Below are positions 49,744 to 59,873 of a stretch of 64,000 nucleotides of DNA, in pieces. This DNA is from Clavelina lepadiformis. Its lineage: Eukaryota > Chordata > Ascidiacea > Aplousobranchia > Clavelinidae. Made by a program: the position numbers and the translations under genes. Position 1 is the stretch's first letter, and the number at the start of each line of letters is the position of its first letter. A model generated the notes under the pieces. It was not told the DNA's origin. It ran no database searches and saw nothing but the letters and a program-made list of their open reading frames with translations. The stretch is taken from positions 19,840,860-19,904,859 of the forward strand of contig NC_135244.1 in NCBI RefSeq assembly GCF_947623445.1, written 5' to 3'.

Positions 49744-51252
49744 ATGTCGGCTGAAAATACGAAAACAAATGCTGCCACCAACACCAGTAACATGACCACA
49801 ATGTACACATCATCTCGCTCTACAGCGAAGACTGCTGCGGAAATTGATGCAGACTTTCCTCCCAAACCAAAAAGTGACAGTGGAAAGTGTTTTTTAGAAA
49901 ATCTTGGTGACGAGGAAAAAGATTTCCTTCTTATTCTTCATCAATTTGCCCAAAGTTGCCAAAGTTTTCCAATCTACAAAAAAAAAGTAGCCGGTTTGTT
50001 GCACTGTCTGTGTTTTCGTAACCTGTCTGGTGAACATTTATCTTTTCTTGAAGACTGGTACAATTCTTCTTGTAATGATTTTCATGAGCGATTTGAAGAA
50101 TTATGTGAGAAATACGGAGAGCGTGCGCAAGATTTCATCAGCCAAATGCGCAATCATAGTGTTCCCTACGAAGAAGGAGGAGTTAAGACGGAAGATATCA
50201 TTAATGATATTATTCCCGGAACAGAAAGCCTAGACGACGAAAAAAAATTGTTTTTTAATGTGTTGTGCTATCTGGCGAGAATAAGTGACGATGTCAACCA
50301 ATTTGTGTCATATCTCTTTACTTTGCCCAAACTTTTTGGTCCACCTTTAGCTTTTAGTGAATCGTTACGGCGTAACAAACCAGAGATGGAGAAATTTTTC
50401 GAGGAAAGCGGAAAAGGAACACTCGTATCTGAACGCTGGAAAGGAAAGGAATCTGAAATGTGCGATTTTTATGCCGAAATTTGCAGGGTGAAGTTTAACA
50501 AGCAACGATTAGGCTTCTTTTGGGACGTTGAGAACCTTAATAAAGGCTACAATATTGCATTGAATATTCGAAAAAAATTTTTCTTTGAATATGTTGAAGT
50601 TAGGTTTATTGGAACATATTCTCGAAACTTTGTAAAAGACTCCAAAGAAGAATCCAAATCAAACAAAGTGACAAAATATATTCACAGTGATAAAGCGATG
50701 ATAGATGCGAGGAAAATAGAAAGTGAAAAGTCAAATGCTAATGATGAAGCTCTTGTCGAGGAAATGAAAAAGTTTGCATCAGAAAATCCTCCGCCCTCGG
50801 CATTAGTTTTAATCGCTAACGATGAAGATTATGTCGATGTTGTGAAAGATCTCTCTGATAAGGGTCACGCTATGACAGTGATACTTACTCTTCGTGAGAT
50901 GTCAAAGAAGTGGAAAAATTTGCTGAAAGATAGAGACCAGATAAAGGTGTATGACTACAACGAGTTTTCTGATGCGAATGAAAAAATGATTCTTACCAAT
51001 ATACCACACAACTTGGCCGAACAAGAAGGCGCTTCCGATGGCAACACCAACGAGACTGGTAGAGTCGATAAAGTGTACGTTGAAGTCTTAGAAGGTCTTA
51101 GAGGAAAGAAGAAGAAAGTCTTAGAGGTTTCTAAGTGTGCTTTAGTTGAATGTCGGTCTAAACAGTCTGCTGGAAAAATTTACAGGAATTTAAAATTAGG
51201 ATCTAACTCCGACAAGATTGATGTATGGAAAGCCAAGCATCCAAGCCTATAA
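49744..51252 (+). CDS. NYN-domain protein (MARF1/limkain-like PIN-type RNase fold), single exon, 502 aa
   Basis: One uninterrupted frame from ATG at 49744. Residues 1-40 are Thr/Ser-rich and probably disordered. Residues about 55-240 are mostly helical, with no family I recognise. Residues about 254-390 form a NYN domain: GFFWDVENLNKGYN gives strand 1 with the first acidic residue, DEALVEEMKKFASENPPP precedes the central strand ALVLIANDEDYVDVVKDL with the conserved (N/S)D-x-D, and AMTVILTLR follows. The tail from about residue 440 is basic (GLRGKKKKVLEVSKCALVEC). NYN proteins are metal-dependent RNases; MARF1 acts in oocyte mRNA control. The missing introns, unlike all neighbours, suggest a retrocopy or lineage-specific gene. 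Likely real; function inferred from the fold only. Confidence 0.88.
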   Translation: MSAENTKTNAATNTSNMTTMYTSSRSTAKTAAEIDADFPPKPKSDSGKCFLENLGDEEKDFLLILHQFAQSCQSFPIYKKKVAGLLHCLCFRNLSGEHLSFLEDWYNSSCNDFHERFEELCEKYGERAQDFISQMRNHSVPYEEGGVKTEDIINDIIPGTESLDDEKKLFFNVLCYLARISDDVNQFVSYLFTLPKLFGPPLAFSESLRRNKPEMEKFFEESGKGTLVSERWKGKESEMCDFYAEICRVKFNKQRLGFFWDVENLNKGYNIALNIRKKFFFEYVEVRFIGTYSRNFVKDSKEESKSNKVTKYIHSDKAMIDARKIESEKSNANDEALVEEMKKFASENPPPSALVLIANDEDYVDVVKDLSDKGHAMTVILTLREMSKKWKNLLKDRDQIKVYDYNEFSDANEKMILTNIPHNLAEQEGASDGNTNETGRVDKVYVEVLEGLRGKKKKVLEVSKCALVECRSKQSAGKIYRNLKLGSNSDKIDVWKAKHPSL

Positions 51253-52974
51253 TTAACTTTCTGGCTTATTTCATGTTGTAAAAAGGAATATAAAGAAGTT
51301 TTTAATTCTGATTGATTTTTTCCAGTGTCGATGTGACACAGCCAAAACGACTCATAATTTCATTAATGTTGAGTTTAAAAATTCCGTTTTTTTCCGATTT
51401 ACTTCTAGAAAGGTTCTGTTTTTCAACAATGCTACTACCATGTACCGGTAGGTTATGGATTACTGAAGATATTGTAGTGATTTCTGGCAAAACGTTTTAT
51501 AGTGAGCTGCAGAAAAGCTCTTTGTGTGTTTTTATCAATGTCAAACGGCCTCGCCGGTCATTAGTTGAGATCGGTTATTTAAACGTGTCCCAAACGAATG
51601 GAACAGCGTGGCGTTTAAGTATCTTGCGACCTGTGTGCCTTAAGCTCTCGTCTCTTGCTTTTTGGGTAGTTACCATATCACTCAGCCAGACCGCATGTGG
51701 TTGTGACTCAGACAGTGTTCACTCACAAGTTTGAAATTACATAAGCGTATCGTTTTCGACCTTTTTGCATCTTGTTTGTACTTGTATTATCAAACAATCT
51801 TTGATTTAACTAGTTGGCATTTTAATTGAGTTCACGCAACGATCGAAAAGCTTGAAATATAACTTTCACTTTGTTTTTCGGCTTTCCTTTTCTTCTACAT
51901 ATGTTAATTGGCAAAAACCTTGGCTGTGTATTAAAAACAATATACGATATGTCAAACTATGCCAGGCAATAATTTTTTCAATAAAAACACAAAAATTCTT
52001 ATTTACCGTATATATAAACTTACTGTATTTTAGAAAATCGTTGTTCTTATACTTTATGTTGTCAAAATGTTTGTTCTTACAGAGTCGCGCTTTTTTCTAT
52101 CCACGGTTTTAACTGGTTAGCTCTCTATTGGAATGCAACTTCCGAGATTATCAAGCTGGTTAAATTTATATAACGGTATTATGAGAGAAAATCCTGTTTT
52201 CGTCCTTGTATCTCGACAACTTATTACTTCATACCGTAGTTTTGGCATTCTTGCATTCATCATTGTGAACAAAATTTGTAGCATAAGAAATTTGTTATTT
52301 TTGTCTAAGGATCAGCAAACAATACAAATCACAGAGTTAAATTTCAATTTGTTTTTGGATCTAAGTCGTGCTGCATTTTTTGTGTGTAACGTTTGTAACA
52401 GACTGGTGTATTAGTTGTGCTTAGTCTTAATATGAACGCATTCTGGGTTTGTTTTAGGTGGCGGTGCTATCCTTCCATAATTTAGCACCACTGTAATCTA
52501 CACCCTGCACTTATTTAAGCCTTCAGGACTTTGCTGCTTTTTTCCCATTCATTGATGGTTAGCGATCGTAATTCTTGTTTGGTCTTTCTATGACGATGTT
52601 AGCACCATACTTTTTACTCACCATAGTCAATGGCGAAAAGTAAATGATACGAGTACTGGTACTGACACCCAAATTAACGGATTTGCTGTGTTGAACATCT
52701 GCAAAAATTGCGTGCCTTATTAGGAAAAGATTCGTTAATCAATTTAAACCTAGACAACGTTCAAATTTGAACGTTTATTATTCGTAACCAGGCTCTTGCC
52801 CGGTATGGGGTTTCTTTTCCTATCCACTGATATGGAGCATTGAAGCAATTTTCAATCACCAATTGCTTGAATGCACCACCTGCTCGTCTCCTTAAGTTTT
52901 CGCTTTTTCAACTTATGTTTTTTGGATTTAACTAATTTTAGGTTTAGTGGCCGTGCTAGTTGTTACCAACAATT
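51253..52974. other. Region after the NYN gene, no gene recognised
   Basis: Presumably the 3' UTR (AATATAAA near 51287 as a variant poly(A) signal) and intergenic DNA. Open frames such as 51312-51734 have no recognisable family. Confidence 0.5.
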
Positions 52975-52978
52975 ATTA

Positions 52979-55006
52979 CACTGGTCAACAAAATTTTTGT
53001 TGCATTTCTACCAACACTTGTTCTTACCTAATTTGGGGGCGCTGAATCCGAATCTGACCTTATTTTTTTTCTGCAAGGTCTAGATTTTTTGCAAATTGCG
53101 ATTTTTTATTTTTTATTTACTCAATTCAAATTTTCTGAAAATTACATGATTTGTCAAATGACGTTCTTGCATATAGTCGAATAACCAACCTCAAAACAAA
53201 AATAGGTTCCCAGAAATTATTGTGTTACCACTAGCATTTGTATTTACAGACAATTAGGCACCAAATGTTTGAAAAAATGTAACAAAGAACATTTTTGCTG
53301 GTAAAATACATGTAATAAGCGATTTTTTTTTTGCAAAATGACATTAAAAAGAATGATGGCAATCCAATAACTTCTGAGTTTGTACGTTTTTTGAGTTTGC
53401 TGCTTTAATTTTATCATTTGCATAAAGCAGGGAAAGTGTAAAGAAGATGATGAAAGGAAAGGACTCGTTGTCAGGATTTAGAACTTTAACAAACTGTGTT
53501 ATGAGACCTAGTTTGATGTGCAAGGGCGGAAAAACAATTTTGTCTCTGCTTACGATTGGGTTGTGTGTTACATTAGGCATGCCAACTTGAAATGTTTCAC
53601 GTAAGGGCCGCTCCTTCTGTGTCCAATGTTTTTCACGTGCTCTGCTGTCCCACATGCATAGATAACATAGAAATTTAGTGTATCCTTTTTGCTGACCTAG
53701 GAGAAAACTAACCATTTTGAGGTTAACACAAATGATCCAGTTGTGCTCATGTTATCTGAGCAAATCCATAACAATTCTGATGTCATCATGCCGTTTCTTT
53801 AAGACAGTGGAGTGACCAACTGGAACAGCTTCATAAACATTTCCATTGTGTAAAAGGACACACTTGATGCTGCGCTTGGAACTGTCCAAAAACAATCGCC
53901 ATTGTTCTGTATCATACGAGGAGATACCCAGTTGTTCGAGAAGACCATGTATATCGTTACAATATACCAGCATATTTTCCTCTGAAAAATAGGGAAGAAA
54001 GAGTTCTTCACTTTTTCGAAAAAAGGAAACCTTTACAGATTATTCTAGAACCTGCTTTTCCTTGAGTCTGGAGACTAAGAGCTGAGCCTCTTGCTTGGAA
54101 AAATCTAAATCACGTACTAAGTCATTCAGTTCTGATTGATTAAACTGCTGAACAGCTACTCTGGTTTCACCAGAAGAGTGTTCAGATTCTGTATCTGTTC
54201 TTTTATACTCCATTTCCATAACCTCTTCCCTTTCCGATTCAGTTTCTTCATCTTCAGAAAATGTAAAACCACTAAAGACTGGAGGAGGGAATCTATCAGA
54301 GTGCGGAACAGGTCGTATAGCTGATGGTATACTTGGATAAGAAAGCATTAGTCGGCTCTTCCTGCCAACACCTTTCATATTTACCATGCAAAAGTAGCAG
54401 TCAGTCGTGTGATCTTGGGGTTCATCACGCCACACCATTGGAATGCAAAAAGGCAGACTCTTCCGCTTTCCTTTTGTTCAGTCTCTGAGCATTTGTTCGC
54501 AATTATGGCACACAATATGTGGAGACCATTTCTTATCTTGATCGCCAAGATGGATGCCAAAGTAAGCTCTGTAGGCAGGCTTCACGAACGATGTTATATT
54601 TCATCTTTGACGAAAAAAGCGTGTACACAACACTGATATAACAAAATGAATCAGGTTTATTTTTGCATTTACGAGTGTAAAATAGAGCTTATAACCTATC
54701 CTACAGCATCTGTCCGCAATACCTCACTATAATCAAACTGCTTAGCTTCTTCAAACGCCCTTAAACAGCAATAGGCTACAACTTAAAAGAGCTGAAAGCT
54801 TCTATCTGAAACACTGGTACTGTACCATACAGACAGCGCACACTAAATATGAGCCAGAAACGAAAAAATTTGAATTTTCGATTGCATAAAAACTAGAGCA
54901 TGCATAAAGAAACTGATTGCAGATTTGAAATCAGCATCCCAAGATTGTGTAGAATCAGTTAAAAAATCTCATGCAACAAAAAAAAAAAAAAATTTGTTGA
55001 CCAGTG
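52979..55006 (-). mobile_element. Decayed TIR DNA transposon (CMC/Chapaev-like, tentative), 2.03 kb
   Basis: The termini are CACTGGTCAACAAAATTTTT and, inverted, CACTGGTCAACAAATTTTTT, flanked by ATTA on both sides (52975-52978, 55007-55010). CACTG ends with 4-bp duplications fit the CMC/Chapaev group; the superfamily call is inference. The minus strand carries pieces of a protein family common in invertebrate genomes near transposons: about 54440-54040 (DCYFCMVNMKG, YPSIPSAIRPVPHSDRFPPP, FNQSELNDLVRDLDFSKQEA) and about 53990-53400 (YCNDIHGLLEQLG, EQWRLFLDSSKRSIKCVLLH, LLGQQKGYTKF, LPPLHIKLGLITQFVK in part). The frame is broken in several places and no catalytic core was identified. Confidence 0.8.
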
Positions 55007-55010
55007 ATTA

Positions 55011-56172
55011 ACGTTATTTTTCTTGACCACGTTTTAAGCCTTTTCGGCTTTGTCACTTTTTCCTGTTCATTGGCGCATGTTAGTAACAACTGGCTTGATT
55101 TTTCGTCCCCACCGCGCTTTTAATGAAACATAAATGAATACGTACACTGGACTTGTATAATTTTCTTCGTATTTTTGTTCATGAAATAAAGTAGTATCGG
55201 CAACGCATTTATCGTAACAAGCTTGTTTTTGTCATCAAATGTTAGGCAAATTAGTTTAAAATCATCTTATTGACATTTCGTTATTATTGGATAAAATAAC
55301 TTAGTTGTTATTTTCGAACTCTATTGTTCGCTGTTTGATGATTTTTCACATGTTATGACGTATGAGGCATAGGTTGGGGGATTATGGAACGATTTTACAT
55401 TGCACATAAATCCAGAAATGTTATACAGTTATATGACGTAACCGGAATCACATAACTTCAACAAAGAGAGCAAACTGCTTTGGTTAACTAAAACTATCAT
55501 ATTGGCACTGTTGTTCACTACCAGTAAATCTGCAGTTAAGCGCTTATTAAATTTACAGGAAAATTTGATTTACTTTATTTTAATACCTCTAAAAGCAAAG
55601 ATAATTTAATATCTCTAAAAGTATAAAAATTTAGGTATATCATCTTTACGATGTGGTGTAAATGTGTAATCATATAATATTTGCATAGGGTCAGTGAAAA
55701 CATCATAAATAGCAAACAACGAAATGAAAAAAACAAAAAACAAGTTTTGAAATACATTGTGTTAAAGTATGCCGACTTCAAAACACGTCATAAAAACCGC
55801 TTCTTTACCATGATGATACGATAACGCAATATCATTACATTGCCAAATAATAGTGAAGTGAATCACACATATAAGTGCATCACTAAAAACATAACATGTG
55901 TTAGTGCATATCAATCTGCCAATGGAATTTCGTTCAGGAACCAGTGCTACAGTTGATAGGTAAACATCGGAACGAGACAAAGTAGAATACCAGTGCAAAT
56001 ATAGCAATAATAATAATCAGCACATTAATGGAAGCATCTTAATAAATGAATGTAATGCAATTGATAAATTACTTTTGAAGATAATACCATAGCATAAACA
56101 CACAAAATTAATTTCAAAAGAATTTGTTTTAAGGAATTACAGGCATCACATGGGTATGTTCAAGGTGACCAA
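55011..56172. other. Intergenic, no gene seen
   Basis: Non-coding between the transposon and the 3' end of the third FAXC-like gene. No repeat family or RNA gene was recognised. Confidence 0.45.
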
Positions 56173-57288
56173 TTAAATATTTTCGGCCACTCGATCATTC
56201 CAGTCTGGCCAAAATCTTTCTCTCACTCTTTCACAATAAGTAACTAAGTTAGGTAGATTGTCCTTAACAAATCTATGAGTTCGAAAATCAGTAGCAGCAA
56301 ACATCAGAATACCAATGTGACCAAAGATACTGGCATCCACTTGACTTGGCTTCGAACCCATGAGAAACGGCTTGTCACCCAAAAAATTTGATATGCTTGT
56401 CAAATCTTTTTCAGCAATTTTAAAAATATCCTCTTTTGAATGTCGACCAATACCATGACCCTGCAGCATGTGTTAAAACGACAACCATAAGTACATGTTA
56501 GGTATTAAATAAGCCTAATGCTGGTTAACGTTTAATATAATTAATCCTGTACAACATAAACTAACGTACATGCATGTTGGCTTGAACTTTTGATTTCATT
56601 CCAAATGGAGAAGAAGTGGCCAACTTAAACATCTTCTTCTTAAAGGAGGTAAATGGTAAAATATCCACAAGATTGTTATACTTCAATATCCACCGTTCAT
56701 AAGTCAATGGCCAATTTAAATTCTCTTCAATGAGACGTTGAAAAGCAACAGAGATCCCTTTCTCAGATAAGCTAAGGTGCGCATTCAAATCGACGCTGTA
56801 CTCTTTATTCAAATATTCAACGATGAAAGAGGTATCTTCCACTTGCTTGCCTTTGTGAATTATGTATGGTATCTTTCCTTTCGATGACATCTTTAGAGAA
56901 CCTTCAAACTACAAATTACATGACATTAAAGAAGGTTAATAAATAGAAATTTGATATTTATTTACCAGTACTACCGGTAAATAAAGTATTCCTTGGGCAG
57001 ACAATAAACCAATGAGTCACCTAAGGTGACAGAAGACAGTAAGTTTAACACTTTTTAAACAATTTACCTTTTGTTATTATGTATCAGCTCTGGCTGCAAT
57101 ATTTCAATGAGAATAATTGCAATTATGGATACAACAGACTAATGCAATTTTAAAGGAAGACCTTGTATTTGATTCCAGCCATTCTCAGATAAGTCTGGAG
57201 TTTTAAGGTGAACGGCGAAAAACATGGGGCAACGAGTGACCTTCCCAGCCCATACACTGTAACATCTGCTGCACCATCCGTCTGACAA
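56173..57288 (-). CDS. Third FAXC-like / GST-fold gene, diverged, 5' exon not found
   Basis: Three exons on the minus strand: 57288-57162, 56908-56570, 56460-56173 (252 codons with the stop). Phases match the arm copies. N half: VTVYGLGRSLVAPC, FSPFTLKLQTYLRMAG, KGKIPYIIHKGKQVEDTSFI. C half: NLNWPLTYERWILK, GHGIGRHSKED, PFLMGSKPSQVDASIFGHIG, then RFWPDWND. The donor after exon 57288-57162 is GTCTTC, poor after GT. Exon 1, which must end in phase 2, could not be placed between 57289 and 58845. It is a likely functional paralogue outside the inverted duplication and the probable older relative of the arm pair. Confidence 0.82.
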
Positions 57289-58844
57289 CTGTAAAAGTGT
57301 TGAAATAATAAAACAAGATCTTGATAGCTGTGCATTGTAGCCTGTACTTTGAAAAAACTTGTCATCGAGACAACTGACACGTGTTGATCAGTGGATTAGT
57401 TGCATACTACATTCATGTGACAGAAACGTAAGGACTCAAATAGATTCGAATCACATAATTTCTGAAGTGACTTGACTCTGGTTGTTTATAAAAAAAAAGC
57501 AAAATGATTCAGCTTGACTTCAGTTGCATAATGTTTGTATGAACTACATTGAAACAAATTTCCTTGTGTGAATAAATTTAATTTTAACTGTATTGTTGCT
57601 ATGATAGCCCTTCAAAATGGGTTAACTTTAACCAAGGAGCTTTTGAACACATTTTTCACCACCAGGAAACTTATTATCTACGCCGGTTCATCTAAACAAC
57701 ACAATAATTAAGAACAACCACCTATACATGCAAAAAATGATTTGACTTGACTTGGTGTCATGAATGACTTAAGTCACTTTGATCTGGTATGGAAAATTTG
57801 TATGATGTGCTAGACACCATCAGCGTGGCAAAAGAGCAAAAATTGTTACGACACTGGCATAAATATTAGCTTCAGCTATCCTAGCGTGGCATCACAAAAT
57901 CGTGTCACAAGAAACAAGCATACAAAAGTTGTAAGTGCAAGTCAACGGCTTTCCAATCGGCTCCATTCATTAAACTGAGAGTTAGGCCTAGTAGCGGCAG
58001 AAAGTGATTACAGTTTTAATACTGGTGTGGCGTAAAACATAGGTCCTACTTTTTTGGTGTACATCTGCCTGTGTTAAAATGCAAGCTTTCCATAACCTAC
58101 TAGACTTTGATTTAACAATGACTTGACTCTAATTTGAGTTACGGTCGACTTGCTATAATGTTATGCAGAACAACTTAGTAACATAACACAAATCAAAAAG
58201 AACTTAACGGCATGCTAAACGCTTACAGTACGAAGTACATCTGGACAAAAAAAAGTTCTATTCCATGTAAAAACAATACTAGCTTTTTGAATGAAGTAGA
58301 GTTCTTAATTACCTGGACGGTGAAGTTTGTTCGGACACGGCAGTTTCATTTGACATGGTCCAGTACTCCAGTGATCACTGGTAAGACGGCAGGATTGTGA
58401 CTTGAAATGCAATATTTATCTATATTCACAGAAGCGCTCCGAAAAGCTAATATTCTCCAAACATCTGCGTAAGCAGTGGGTACTGTAGCATTAATTTTAC
58501 ACTTTCTGTAAAATGTCGCTTTCCAAAAGATTACAGGCTGCAACGACGTGCATTAACTTCAAAAGTAATGCACCGTACATTCGCAAACTTTGCCTCGTCA
58601 TGCGTTGTTATATAACGCTGTCCAGGGATGTTACATAACAAGGACTCTACATAAAAAGCCGAAAGAGCGCCATGTACAGGATACCATTTTAACTAAATCA
58701 GCTCTCTATGGGGAAACATTTCATTAATGTCAACTACTGAGCCTGTAAGAAGTTTCCTAATTAACAGAAGGATAACAAGTAACACCAAACACGTCTGTTG
58801 ATAGCATTAGTAAAAAATGATGACTCTAGCGAAAACTGAAATAA
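57289..58844. other. 5' side of the third FAXC-like gene, no exon recognised
   Basis: It should contain the first exon and promoter of the gene at 56173-57288, but no ATG with a phase-2 donor stood out. TGACTTGACT-type motifs occur at about 57465, 57740 and 58115. Confidence 0.45.
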
Positions 58845-59400
58845 CACAGGCCAACAAAAACTTTTTTTTTTCAAAAGGCATGATATGTTAGATCGATTTA
58901 GGGGTATATCAGGGGTACTGAGTCCGAAAATGCCATTACTTTTGCTGAGTTGGCTCTAGTTTTCGAGATATTGCTTCTTCCTACATATACCATGAAAAGT
59001 TAGAAATGTATGCTAGTGAGTAACATAAGTTAATAAAAACTGAAGCCATGTGAAGCAGCTAATTAGTTTTGTCGAAATGTTGAGTTGTCTGGCACAAATT
59101 CCTCACTTGGGAGGTAAATAAGGCCTTAGATTAGTTTATATCATCTCCAATCAAGCATAACCATCATCATCCCATCAAGAAACTTTCTTATACTGAGCAT
59201 AACTGGGAGATATGCGTTGATTTGAAAATGGTCAACTTTCTCTTAGGACAACAAGGCGGCTACACCAAGTATCCTGCTTTATTTGTTATTGGGATAGTCG
59301 GGATGACAACAAATGTGAAGCCAGCGAATACCGTAGTGTACGATGAAAATTCGCACTCCAGACATCCAAATGACTGGTAAGTGCCGTATAGATAACGAAT
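58845..59400. mobile_element. Fragment related to the 52979 transposon
   Basis: The left tip CACAGGCCAACAAAAAC resembles CACTGGTCAACAAAA. The following GGGGTACTGAGTCCGAAAATG matches GGGGGCGCTGAATCCGAATC near 53035. On the plus strand, about 59216-59290 encodes VDLKMVNFLLGQQGGYTKYP, the same protein family. Its orientation relative to the tip is opposite to the first element, so this copy is rearranged. No right end was found. Confidence 0.6.
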
Positions 59401-59852
59401 TATGCGTATCGACTATTTTTCTGTTCGTAAAAATTTTAATTTTGTATAAAGTAAAACAACAGGAAAATGCTCAAGCATTGTTGGTATAGCCTTTAGTGGT
59501 TTTTTTTGTAAGATAACGAAAAGTATTACAGTAGGCATATCTAACTTAATGTTGACTATTTGTCGCTACAGCGACTCCGTTATTATAATTTTTATGACCG
59601 GCATAGCTTCTCGTGACAAGCACACGTGCGGCTCCCAAATCCCAATCCAGCATTATTTTGAGTATTGCCCGAGTTAAATCGACTTGTATGAAAACCTGCC
59701 TGTGAAGCAAGGTTGTGTTGTGTGCGACTTTTGAAAATAATGATGTATTTAACTGAAGCAAGCAGTGTCTATTAACTGATGTAACAACTTTCCACAACTA
59801 ATACGGCAAAAGACGAAAACAATTACGCAGAAAATTCAAGACTTGGAGGATA

Positions 59853-59858
59853 TTTATT
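59853..59858 (-). terminator. Poly(A) signal of RPL6
   Basis: AATAAA on the minus strand, 15 bases past the stop codon; an unusually short 3' UTR is implied. Confidence 0.55.
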
Positions 59859-59873
59859 GCGCGCTAACTCATT

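Noticed and set aside
51312-51734. 140-codon frame after the NYN gene
   Set aside because: No recognisable domain or splice structure and no counterpart; likely chance in 3' flank.
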